A stretch of DNA of 64,000 bases, taken from Lachnospiraceae bacterium (GTDB lineage: Bacteria; Bacillota; Clostridia; Lachnospirales; Lachnospiraceae). Under the pieces are notes generated by a model that worked only from the letters and a program-made list of their open reading frames with translations, made no database searches and was not told where the DNA came from. The DNA is taken from contig JAJQDT010000060.1 in assembly GCA_021202075.1 (NCBI GenBank), forward strand, positions 115,360 to 179,359, given 5' to 3'. The translations under genes and the position numbers were made by a program. Shown piece by piece: positions 42,536-50,853 of the stretch; the first letter of the stretch is position 1, and each line of letters starts with the position of its first letter.

Positions 42536-43882
42536 TTACTCTGCCGCGCTCAGCATCGCTTCCAGCAGATTCGGAAACACGCATTTGTACGTATAACGGC
42601 TGATGATGCCAAAGAGCTCCCCGCTGCCGACAACCGCGCCGTTATCCCACCAGATGCATGGTACGCCGATCTCCGACGCGGCGCTCAGATAATACCCGGC
42701 CCACGCGGCACGCTCTTCCTCGTTGTCCTTATTCATCGCGCCGAATTCCCCGATGATAACGGGAATGCCTTTGTCGAGAAAAAACTCCTTCAGATTCGCC
42801 ATCAGCGTGTCGATCGCGGCCGTGTCATTGTTCCATTCGCCCGTGCCCTCCGTGTTCAGAGCAAAGTTGTAGGGCTCATAGGCATGTACGGAAACGATGA
42901 TCCGGTCGTCGTCTTCCGGCACTTCGATGTGTGAAAGCGCAACGGAGCTGTTCGCCGCATAGCCCGGAATCATCAGCATCCGGTATGGATTGCAGCCGCC
43001 GGCGGCGCGGATGGTGTCAATAAACGCCTGGTTGGTCGCGTTGACGACGTCCCAGCCCTCCTGGTCGCCGCCGATCCACTCGACCTCCGTGCCTTTTTTC
43101 CGCGGTTCATTCTGCGCCTCGAAAATCAGATGCTCATCATAGTCCTCAAATCGCTCTGCGATCTGGCTCCAGAGCGCTGTCATAATTTCGCAGGCCGTCT
43201 GCTCATTGTCGTAATAGGGCTCATTCCACTCTTCATGATGCATATTAATGATCACATATGCGCCTTTGTCATATGCGTAGTCCACAATCTCCTGCACCCG
43301 GTCTAGCCAGCTCTCCGTGATCGCATAGTCCGGCGCGTCCCCAAAATGACCGGTCCAGGTCACCGGAATGCGCACGACGTTGAAACCGGCGTCCAGCACT
43401 GCGTCGATCAGCTCCTGCGTCACGACCGGATTGCCCCAGGCCGTCTCAAATACGGATGGATCCGCATCCACTTTGGCGCTGCTTTTTGTGGAATCCAGCG
43501 TGTTGCCAAGGCTCCAGCCGATTTTCATATCCTTCACGACATCCATGGCGGTCAGATTTTCCATATCCGCGATCAGCTCTCCGTTTTCTGTATTTTCTGC
43601 AGAGGTGTCTGTACTCTCCAGTGCAGTCCCTTTTGCAGCAGCCTCATCCGCATCGGTCTCTTTTGCAATCGTCTCTTTCGCTGCCTTTGTCTCCCTCGCT
43701 GCATTCGTCTTCTTTGTCAGGACAGCATCCACATCCGTCTCCAGAGAAGCCGCGTATGCACCAATGCTGCCAAAAAAGCACGCTATGCAAAGAAGCAGCA
43801 TACGAAGCAGCACCGGATGTCTTCCTCGTCTCTTCCATGTCCGGCATGCCGGTTTTCTCCGATTTTCCGTCTGTGTTCTCAT
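42536..43882 (-). CDS. Secreted glycoside hydrolase family 5 enzyme (cellulase/mannanase type)
   Basis: 448 residues. A basic N-terminus and hydrophobic segment (about 24-45) act as signal or anchor, then an Ala/Lys/Glu/Thr-rich linker to residue 100. The GH5 barrel follows: WSLGNTLDS, NVVRIPVTWTGHFG, INMHHEEW, the acid/base Glu in FEAQNEPR, SVHAYEPYNFAL and the nucleophile Glu in VIIGEFGAM. It cuts beta-1,4-glucan or -mannan outside the cell; the subfamily is not certain. The start overlaps the lacI-type gene by ATGA, so the two are co-expressed. It converges on the flippase gene with only 22 bases between. Confidence 0.9.
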   Translation of the reverse strand: MRTQTENRRKPACRTWKRRGRHPVLLRMLLLCIACFFGSIGAYAASLETDVDAVLTKKTNAARETKAAKETIAKETDADEAAAKGTALESTDTSAENTENGELIADMENLTAMDVVKDMKIGWSLGNTLDSTKSSAKVDADPSVFETAWGNPVVTQELIDAVLDAGFNVVRIPVTWTGHFGDAPDYAITESWLDRVQEIVDYAYDKGAYVIINMHHEEWNEPYYDNEQTACEIMTALWSQIAERFEDYDEHLIFEAQNEPRKKGTEVEWIGGDQEGWDVVNATNQAFIDTIRAAGGCNPYRMLMIPGYAANSSVALSHIEVPEDDDRIIVSVHAYEPYNFALNTEGTGEWNNDTAAIDTLMANLKEFFLDKGIPVIIGEFGAMNKDNEEERAAWAGYYLSAASEIGVPCIWWDNGAVVGSGELFGIISRYTYKCVFPNLLEAMLSAAE

Positions 43883-44904
43883 TCCTTTACCCGGGCAGCG
43901 GATTCACGGATGATCATTTTTCCGCCGACTACCTTTCTGCCGAAGACCTGCTCCTGCCCTTTCATCAGGCGGATCAGAATCTCAACGGCCTGTCTGGACA
44001 TTTCATCCATATCTACATCCATCGTGGTAAGTTTGGGAAGTGCATACGCTCCCGGCACATAATTGTCAAAACCAACTACCGAAATATCCTCCGGCACCCG
44101 GTATCCCATTTCATACAGCTGCTCGATCAGAGTATACGCTGTCTCATCACAATTGCACACAAACGCTGTCGGCATATCCGGGCGTTCGGGCAAACGGAAT
44201 GGTATGCCAAGACCATCCTTTCCTCTGTCAGAGATGATCCTTTTTTCATCCTGCTTAAGTCCATGCTCCACCAGTGCCCGGTAATAACCGAGATAGCGAT
44301 CCATAATACTAGGCGTTGCGTCAATACTGCCCAGAAACGCAAATCTTGTGTGCCCCAGCCCGATCAGGTATTCTGTCAAAAGATAAGAACCATAAACATT
44401 ATCCGAAATGACGCTCGGTACTTCCAGGTTTTTGTCGTAAAAATCCAGATACACGAGCGGAGTACGGGATTCCCGAATGAGCTTCAGATACTCCTCCTGT
44501 ACCTTGCCGATCACAATCAATCCATCCATCCGCATCTCAGAAATGACATTCGGCATCTGCATTTTTTCCAGCATCTGCGGCGTGATCATTTCCAGCAGTA
44601 CCGAGTAATGGAAACGGGAAAGCTGCACAACCACGCTGTGGTAGAGCCGCATATAAAAAGAAAGCGCCGTAGAATTGTCGTCGGTAAAATGCTCCTCCAT
44701 CAGAACGCCGATCCGATAATTTCTTCCCTTTCGGAATGAGCTCGCGTCCATGCTGTAGTGGTAGCCCATCTCATCTGCGGTTTCCTTGATCAGAGTACGG
44801 AGTTCACTGCCCACGCCGTCCTTATCGCCGAGCGCCTTGGAGACAGTAACTGTACTCACGCCCACCTTCGCCGCAATATCACGCATTGTAATCGTTTTAG
44901 CCAT
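43879..44904 (-). CDS. LacI family transcriptional regulator
   Basis: 341 residues. Helix-turn-helix TMRDIAAKVGVSTVTVSKAL, hinge, then a periplasmic-binding-protein-like sugar sensor (YRIGVLMEEHF, MDGLIVIGKV, FVCNCDETA, ISVVGFDNYVPGAYALPKLT). AGGAGA precedes the ATG. It is translationally coupled to the GH5 gene and lies at the end of the long mannan/glucan locus, so it probably senses an oligosaccharide from that substrate. No DNA site is visible right before it. Confidence 0.92.
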   Translation of the reverse strand: MAKTITMRDIAAKVGVSTVTVSKALGDKDGVGSELRTLIKETADEMGYHYSMDASSFRKGRNYRIGVLMEEHFTDDNSTALSFYMRLYHSVVVQLSRFHYSVLLEMITPQMLEKMQMPNVISEMRMDGLIVIGKVQEEYLKLIRESRTPLVYLDFYDKNLEVPSVISDNVYGSYLLTEYLIGLGHTRFAFLGSIDATPSIMDRYLGYYRALVEHGLKQDEKRIISDRGKDGLGIPFRLPERPDMPTAFVCNCDETAYTLIEQLYEMGYRVPEDISVVGFDNYVPGAYALPKLTTMDVDMDEMSRQAVEILIRLMKGQEQVFGRKVVGGKMIIRESAARVKE

Positions 44905-44996
44905 ACATTTTTTCTCCTGTAGGGAAGGTTATCTGTTCCGCTTTTTCAAGATATGTAAAAATCTATACTAAACTTCTTCTAAAAACTTTTTTTAAA

Positions 44997-45027
44997 ACCG
45001 CCCGGTTCCGAACCGAAGCCGGGCGGT
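44997..45027 (-). terminator. Terminator of the long sugar-utilisation gene array
   Basis: ACCGCCCGG...CCGGGCGGT with a 13-base loop that itself pairs (TTCCGAACCGAAG); on the minus strand followed by TTTT. It lies about 200 bases after the second solute-binding protein gene. In 44905-45230 there is otherwise only a degenerate repeat remnant (about 45110-45200). Confidence 0.8.
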
Positions 45028-45230
45028 CTGCGTTCTTAATCAGCGTCATAGCAGGTTCCTGCATTCACAGCAATCTGACAAAGAGCCGCCCCGCAAATCT
45101 CTGACACAGACAATGTCCCGATTCCCACATAAAATCACAGACATACCGTCCTGTCACCCGCAAGGCGATGCTGCATGCGGCGGCTCTCCGGATCCCGGCA
45201 AGCTGCAGCAACCGCATCATTCGTCAATCA

Positions 45231-46565
45231 TCAGCCATAGAACGCGTCCAGAGCATCCTGCACGGTCTGCTTCCAGGTCTCCTGGAACTGAGACGCCGTC
45301 ATGGTGCCGTCAAGCAGTACTGTCCAATCCCATTCGAGGCTCAGCGCGTTCCAGAGGTCAAAGCCGCCTCTCTCGCCTAAATCTTCCATTACCGCATAGT
45401 TTTCTTCCGTAATCGCACAGTCTTCCCACCAGGTCAGGTCTCCGTCACGTACATCAGTGTCGTCATGATACCAGTTCGCCCATGCTTCAAAGACTTCGTA
45501 CACGAATTCCGGATCCTCTACGCCGGCCGGAATCATCCATGCGTTGCCGGAGGAGACATTCTTGGTAAAGTTGGTCTCCTGATCGCCGCTCGGGCCAACC
45601 GGGAACTGTACCCAGGTAACATCAAAATCAAGCGCGTAGTCTTCATTCTGAGAAGAGATCCATGCCGCGTCGATCCAGAATGCCACATTGCCGTCCAGAT
45701 AGTTGTTCATATTGGAATCGAAATCATCCGCATCCCACGGTACCGCTACGTTATCAACATTGTACATATTGTAGATAAAGTCAAGGACTTCGGTCACTTC
45801 CGCGCTGGAGAGGTTCTCGGTATCACTCATCGCGATTCCGGTGCCGTTGCTCATCAGCATCAGGTAGATCAGGAAATCATAGCGGGAGCCATAGCCATAC
45901 TGATCAATCACGCCGTCGCCATCCGTATCCTGGGTCAGAGCGATCATGTACTCTCTCCACTTATCCCAGGTCCACTCACCTCTCTCATAGAGGTCGTTCG
46001 GGGACTCCAGACCAGCCGCGTCCAGGATCTGCTGGTTGTATGCAAGCATATAGGTATTCGCAAGAAGCATTTCTCCGCTGTTGGTCTGGAACAGATATAC
46101 GCCATTGTCCGTTCCGATATCTACCTGTGAAAAGATCTCCTGATCGCTTAAAACGCTCGCGTCCTCAGAAAGAACTTCCTCGAGGTTCGTCGCGAAGCCG
46201 TTCAAAGCCGCAGGAATACCGAAGCTTAAGTCTACCTCATAGATATCGCAGTCCGGTGTGCCCGCAAGTACGGAAGTATTGATGGATTCCTGTACGCCGC
46301 TCCAGGTCAGGTTCACGAACTCGATCGTCACATTGTATGTCTCTTCTACTTCCGCAACCACGTCGAAGTGCATCTGCGCAAGCTCCTCATCCGAAACGCT
46401 TGGATCATCATAGATATCCGTATTGGTGCTGTCATAAAAGTGATCATACCAGGTACCAATCTTGATCGTTCTGGTCTCAGAATCCGATGCGCTTGAGGTA
46501 ATGCTGGCCATACCGACGGTCATCGTCGCGCACAGAGCCAGTGCAAGGGCCTTTTTCATTTTCAT
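45231..46565 (-). CDS. CUT1 sugar ABC transporter solute-binding protein
   Basis: 444 residues, SBP_bac_1 family. Signal peptide MKMKKALALALCATMTVGMA with a likely AxA-type end (SSASDSE); no lipobox. Domain features include TIKIGTWYDHFYDS, NVTIEFVNLTW, DLYERGEWTWDKWREYM (typical of this family) and SSGNAWMIPAG. It should bind a gluco- or manno-oligosaccharide for the permease pair encoded at 48.7-50.8 kb. AGGAGG lies nine bases before the ATG. It is the last gene before the terminator. Confidence 0.9.
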   Translation of the reverse strand: MKMKKALALALCATMTVGMASITSSASDSETRTIKIGTWYDHFYDSTNTDIYDDPSVSDEELAQMHFDVVAEVEETYNVTIEFVNLTWSGVQESINTSVLAGTPDCDIYEVDLSFGIPAALNGFATNLEEVLSEDASVLSDQEIFSQVDIGTDNGVYLFQTNSGEMLLANTYMLAYNQQILDAAGLESPNDLYERGEWTWDKWREYMIALTQDTDGDGVIDQYGYGSRYDFLIYLMLMSNGTGIAMSDTENLSSAEVTEVLDFIYNMYNVDNVAVPWDADDFDSNMNNYLDGNVAFWIDAAWISSQNEDYALDFDVTWVQFPVGPSGDQETNFTKNVSSGNAWMIPAGVEDPEFVYEVFEAWANWYHDDTDVRDGDLTWWEDCAITEENYAVMEDLGERGGFDLWNALSLEWDWTVLLDGTMTASQFQETWKQTVQDALDAFYG

Positions 46566-46586
46566 TTTGTAATTCCTCCTTTTCAT

Positions 46587-46667
46587 GTCTTCAATTGGGG
46601 ATTTGCGCAGCAAATCCAGGATAAAACCGCACATTGCCGTCCGGCAATTTTCCGTGCACGGCTTTTC
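46587..46667 (-). repeat. Structured intergenic repeat, family 1, copy F (upstream of the second solute-binding protein)
   Basis: Minus strand AAAGCCGTGCACGG, hairpin AATTGCCGGACGGCAAT, GTGCGGTTTTATCC and terminal hairpin GGATTTGCTGCGCAAATCC. It ends just before AAAAGGAGG. The core is diverged (GTGCGGTTTTATCC instead of GCGCGGCCTGCGTCC) while both stems are kept, so base changes are compensated. Confidence 0.75.
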
Positions 46668-46800
46668 CAGTTCGACATCAGATCGTTTTTTTCATACTGC
46701 TTTCTCTGTTCTCCTTCGGGCCGGACGGCGCCTTCCACATGGCTGCCATCCGGACGAATGTACTCCTTTATGCGATTCTCCGCTGCGCGGCTATATCCTG

Positions 46801-48609
46801 TCAGCCCGCCGTGCCAACCGTAATGCTGTAAACCTCCCATGCGCCGGAAGCTTCACACTGCATTCTCGCGCCCCAGGTGCTTACGTCATCACCGCAGATT
46901 TCCGCAAGCTGCTCATACGTGATCTGGCAGGTGCTGCCGTTGTATACACCTGAAAGGCTGCCGCTGCCGTCGAGATTACCTACGCCTACGCGCATCCAGC
47001 CCGCTTCCGCATCCGGCATTACGATCCAGATGTCGCCATTCTCACTCGTGTAGGTGATGGTCACAACTGCGCCCGGAACGAGTGCGTCAATGATCTCCTG
47101 CGGCATCTCAAAGCCGTCCTGAGACCAGCCGTCGCCGCTCGTCGCAAAGCCCTCAAAATTCACAGCACCCTTTACTGCTTTCATTTCCGCAGCCGTGCCG
47201 ACCTTCACGCTGTATACTTCCCATGCCCCGGAAGCCTCGCACTGCATTCTCGCGCCCCAGGTGCTCACATCGTCGCCGCATACCGCCGCGATCTGCTCAT
47301 AAGTGATATAGCAGGTGCTGCCGTCATACACACCCGAATCACTGCCGCTGCCGTCCCAGTCGCCTACGCCTACGCGCATCCAGCCTGCTTCCGCATCCGG
47401 CATCACGATCCAGATCTCGCCGTTCTCACTTGTGTAAGTAATTTCTACTACGGAGCCCGGTACCAGTGCGTCGATGATTTCCTGCGGCATATCGAAGCCA
47501 TCCTGAGACCAGCCATCGCCGCTTGTCGCAAAGCCTTCAAATTCAACCGCGTCCTGCGCAACAATCGCGTTGGAAGCCGTACCAACCTTGATGCTGTATA
47601 CTTCCCATGTTCCGGAAGCCTCACACTGCATTCTTGCGCCCCAGGTGCTGACATCATCGCCGCATACCGCCGCGATCTGCTCATAGGTAATCTGCGCGAT
47701 GTTTGCGGAACCATTGTAGTACGCATCGTCGCTGCCGCTGCCGTCATAGTCGCCCTGCGCTACGCGCATCCAGCCCGCTTCCGCATCCGGCATCACGATC
47801 CAGATATCGCCGTTCTCGCTGGAGTAGGTGATCTCTACTACAGATCCCGGTACCAGAGCATCAATGATCTCCTGCGGCATATCGAAGCCGTCCTGTGACC
47901 AGCCGTCGCCGCTTGTCGCAAAACCTTCAAACTCTACCGCGTTCGATACCGCGAACAGGTTCGAGCGGTCTTCGGAAGCTGCCGAAACGTATTCCGCAGT
48001 AGTGTCCGCAGTCAGAACATTGCCGTCCGCGTCAAGGAACGTAATATCATCGATGTAAAGCGTCGCCGCATCGTCGCCCTTGTAATCCTTGCCCGTATCT
48101 ACCTCAAGCGATACTACAATGTAGCTGCCCTCTGTAAAAGTCAGTCCGTCTTCCGGATCTACCGTATAGCTGATGGTCTTCGGGTTGCCGTTTTCCAGAT
48201 AAATGGACCAGTCCGCATAATCCTTCGACAAATCCTCGCCGAGGAACGCGTAAATGCATCCAGACGCAGAATAGAAGGTCCCGCCCGGGTTCGTGATGCC
48301 GACCGTCATCTGCACCGTGGAGAGCTGGGAAATCTGATCTCCCAAAAGAGCATCCGCCTGGATGGCTACATACTTGACACTTGCATCCGATGCTACCTCA
48401 AGTGCTGTCGAACCATTGTAATCCACCAGAGACAGAGTCGCGTCCGCTGCTGCACTGTTGATCGTCTTGTCGTTGCCGACAAAGCCATACAGACCGTCCT
48501 CGAAGTCGATGCTCACAGCACTTGCCTCTTCCGCGTACGCAGCGCCGCCGGAAAGGCCGAGTACCATTGCCGCCGTCATGGACAGCGCGATGAGTTTTCT
48601 TGCTTTCAT
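46801..48609 (-). CDS. Secreted protein with an N-terminal beta domain and three tandem 120-residue modules
   Basis: 602 residues. Signal peptide ends GGAAYA-EEA. Residues 30-215 form a jelly-roll-like domain (IDFEDGLYGF, ADWSIYLENGNPKTISYTV, LYIDDITFLDADGN). Three near-identical modules follow at 224-345, 354-472 and 482-600, each beginning FEGFATSGDGWSQDGF and ending WGARMQCEASGxWEVYS. They look like carbohydrate-binding modules, an inference from the beta-rich pattern and aromatic residues. DNA of the modules is also nearly identical, so the duplication is recent. No catalytic domain. It sits inside the transporter array, between permease and binding-protein genes. Confidence 0.75.
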   Translation of the reverse strand: MKARKLIALSMTAAMVLGLSGGAAYAEEASAVSIDFEDGLYGFVGNDKTINSAAADATLSLVDYNGSTALEVASDASVKYVAIQADALLGDQISQLSTVQMTVGITNPGGTFYSASGCIYAFLGEDLSKDYADWSIYLENGNPKTISYTVDPEDGLTFTEGSYIVVSLEVDTGKDYKGDDAATLYIDDITFLDADGNVLTADTTAEYVSAASEDRSNLFAVSNAVEFEGFATSGDGWSQDGFDMPQEIIDALVPGSVVEITYSSENGDIWIVMPDAEAGWMRVAQGDYDGSGSDDAYYNGSANIAQITYEQIAAVCGDDVSTWGARMQCEASGTWEVYSIKVGTASNAIVAQDAVEFEGFATSGDGWSQDGFDMPQEIIDALVPGSVVEITYTSENGEIWIVMPDAEAGWMRVGVGDWDGSGSDSGVYDGSTCYITYEQIAAVCGDDVSTWGARMQCEASGAWEVYSVKVGTAAEMKAVKGAVNFEGFATSGDGWSQDGFEMPQEIIDALVPGAVVTITYTSENGDIWIVMPDAEAGWMRVGVGNLDGSGSLSGVYNGSTCQITYEQLAEICGDDVSTWGARMQCEASGAWEVYSITVGTAG

Positions 48610-48639
48610 CTCTTTTCCTCCTTGAAAGAAAATTTAGTG

Positions 48640-48730
48640 TAACTGTTGCACAGTTACAAAACAGAAATGTTTGTAACGATTCAGTACCGTACTTCGCACT
48701 TGCTGCGAAAACACTGAACAGTTACGATTT
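48640..48730. repeat. Nested inverted repeat, family 3 (GTAACTGTT...)
   Basis: GTAACTGTTGCACAGTTAC is followed by a larger dyad from GTAACGATTCAGTACC to ACACTGAACAGTTAC with TTCGCA/TGCGAA inside. Related 30-base elements occur at 8161-8190 and 60840-60870. Confidence 0.6.
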
Positions 48731-48747
48731 GTAAGCAGCCCCGTCTC

Positions 48748-49791
48748 CTACCCGACGATACCGCTTCGTTCCACTCCCTCTATAAACTGCTTCTGCAGCA
48801 GAACATAGATGATGATCACCGGGATCATGACCAGTACAACGCCCGCGTCCAGATACAGCTCCAGGATGCTCGGGTCGTAGATCTTTTCCACGTTTGAGAT
48901 GGACGCCTCAATTGTGGAAATCTTTTTGCTGATCACGATGTTGTCACTGATCAGAAACAGCTTGGCATAGAACGTATCGTTATACTGCCATACCAGAGAG
49001 AAGATTGCCACAGTTACAACAGAGGGCAGCGCATTTATGAGCATGATACGAAAATACGTGTACCATATCCCGCAGCCGTCCACGAGCGCCGCTTCTTCGA
49101 TCTCCTTCGGAAGCCCGCGGAAGAACTGATTGAAAATATAAATGTACAGCCCTGACCTTAAGCCGCACCCGAATGCCGTCATGATATACATCGGTATGGG
49201 GGTGGACAAAAGATTGACAGCAGACCCCGTGACTGCTTTTATAATTCCAAAGATATCAAATTTCGCGAATGTCATGTACAGCGGAAGCATGATCGTGTTG
49301 GTAGGGATGACGATCATAAGCACCACACAGCCGAACAGGACACTTTTAAATGGAAAATTGAATCTTGCGAATCCATAGCCGACCATCGAGCAGATAAACA
49401 CCTGAATCACCATCAGAGTCAGAGAGTAGATCATGGTATTCTTCATTGTGGTCGCGTATTTCAGATACTGGAAAGCCAGCTTATAGCGTTCCAGTGTCGG
49501 TTCCTGAGGAATCAGGTACACCATCGGGCTGTAGTAGTCCGAATTGGAGAAAAAAGAACTGCTGATGATGCCCAGCACCGGTCCGAGGATCACATAGCTG
49601 ACACCGATGATGAGGATCCACTTAAACACAGCCAGGACGAACTTCTTCAGATTGACCGCCCAGCGCGTCATATCATTGACGAACTGCGCGTCCTGCGTGA
49701 AGCCCCGAACGAACGAAGATCCGGGAAACGATTTCTTTGCGGATTTTGCGCCCGTCTTATTTCCTGTTTTCGCTTTTGCACTCGCGCTCAT
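48748..49791 (-). CDS. CUT1 sugar ABC transporter permease (MalG-like)
   Basis: 347 residues. A charged N-terminal extension of about 50 residues precedes six membrane helices. The EAA loop reads GLPKEIEEAALVDGCGIWYT. Partner of the permease encoded just upstream, serving the solute-binding protein at 45.2 kb. A strong AGGAGG-type site and repeat copy B precede the ATG. No ATPase gene is near, so a shared MsmX-type ATPase must drive it. Confidence 0.9.
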   Translation of the reverse strand: MSASAKAKTGNKTGAKSAKKSFPGSSFVRGFTQDAQFVNDMTRWAVNLKKFVLAVFKWILIIGVSYVILGPVLGIISSSFFSNSDYYSPMVYLIPQEPTLERYKLAFQYLKYATTMKNTMIYSLTLMVIQVFICSMVGYGFARFNFPFKSVLFGCVVLMIVIPTNTIMLPLYMTFAKFDIFGIIKAVTGSAVNLLSTPIPMYIMTAFGCGLRSGLYIYIFNQFFRGLPKEIEEAALVDGCGIWYTYFRIMLINALPSVVTVAIFSLVWQYNDTFYAKLFLISDNIVISKKISTIEASISNVEKIYDPSILELYLDAGVVLVMIPVIIIYVLLQKQFIEGVERSGIVG

Positions 49792-49811
49792 GTCTTCTTC
49801 CTCCTTTATAT

Positions 49812-49927
49812 GTCCTGCATCGCTCTTTGATGCAGGACGCAGGCCCCGTCCCCTCGCCGGGTGGCATCCTGCCCATCAGGCAGGATAATTCGCGCAGCAG
49901 CGCGACTTTCAATGGCGGGGCTCTCCA
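49812..49927 (-). repeat. Structured intergenic repeat, family 1, copy B (between two permease genes)
   Basis: Minus strand GGAGAGCCCCGCCATTGAAAG, hairpins TCGCGCTGCTGCGCGA and ATCCTGCCTGATGGGCAGGAT, box TGCCACCCGGCGAGGG, core GACGGGGCCTGCGTCC and terminal hairpin GTCCTGCATC/GATGCAGGAC, then nine bases before AAGGAGG. It shows the most complete form of the family. Confidence 0.88.
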
Positions 49928-49930
49928 GTC

Positions 49931-50848
49931 TTAATTATAGTAGAACGTCCGCTTCTGGATAAATCCGCAGACAAGCACGAGAATCAGACAGGTGATTGCT
50001 GTGGAGCACAGACTGAACACAGAGCTTAATCCGTAATTCATATCTGTAAAAGCGGTGGTATACGCCAGATCGACCACTTCCGAATTCGTGAAGCTGTCTA
50101 CCACGGTGTAGACGACATTGGTGACAATGTGCGGCATGACCATCGGAAATGTGACCTTCCAGAAGGTCTCATACGCTGTCGCTCCCTCCATCTTCGCCAC
50201 CTCATAGAATGAGGAAGGGATCGACTGGAGAGCCGCGATAAAGATGATGATCTGCACACCGGAAGCGTTGACAATATCGCTGATCCGCGACACTGCCCCG
50301 GACACATATTCGATCAGCACCTGCGGGATGCCGAGGGAGGAGAACATCTGGATGTAGTAGGCGATGCCCACTCCTCCGGATGCCTCCGCGGCCATCTCCG
50401 CGCTGGCGCTCGTGATACCGCCGCTCATCATGCTGCGCGCCAGATCCATCGCATCCACAATCGCGCCGGAGTTCAGGATCACCGGCAGGAAAAAGATGGC
50501 TCTCACAAGCGTCCTGCCCTTAAATTTCTGATTCAGCAGCATGGCCATGAACAGGCTGAAGAAGGTGATCAGAGGCACATCGATCAGCATATTGCCGATG
50601 GACGTCGTCAGCACCTGCTTATAGGAAGCATGGACACGGAACGCGTAGATAAAATTATCTAGGCCGACAAATTCCAGCGTATAGCCTCCGCCCGTGTTGA
50701 CCGTCAGATCCGATAAGGAGAACTGAACGGACATTACAAGGCTTCTCGCGTAGAACCAGATAAAGCCGATCAGCCACGGCAGGATGAAAAGGAAGCCGAC
50801 CATGCTTCGTTTTCTGGTAAGCGTCAGAAATTTCTTTTTCGTCTTCAT
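49931..50848 (-). CDS. CUT1 sugar ABC transporter permease (MalF-like)
   Basis: 305 residues with six membrane helices; EAA loop region SIPSSFYEVAKMEGATAYET. A long loop between the third and fourth helices (residues about 135-200, rich in Ala, Ser and Gly) is larger than in most MalF-like proteins. The ATG at 50848 has GAAGGGG 10 bases upstream; a GTG three codons earlier overlaps the preceding stop. It follows the DUF5696-type gene without a gap. Confidence 0.88.
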   Translation of the reverse strand: MKTKKKFLTLTRKRSMVGFLFILPWLIGFIWFYARSLVMSVQFSLSDLTVNTGGGYTLEFVGLDNFIYAFRVHASYKQVLTTSIGNMLIDVPLITFFSLFMAMLLNQKFKGRTLVRAIFFLPVILNSGAIVDAMDLARSMMSGGITSASAEMAAEASGGVGIAYYIQMFSSLGIPQVLIEYVSGAVSRISDIVNASGVQIIIFIAALQSIPSSFYEVAKMEGATAYETFWKVTFPMVMPHIVTNVVYTVVDSFTNSEVVDLAYTTAFTDMNYGLSSVFSLCSTAITCLILVLVCGFIQKRTFYYN

Positions 50849-50853
50849 CCTTC

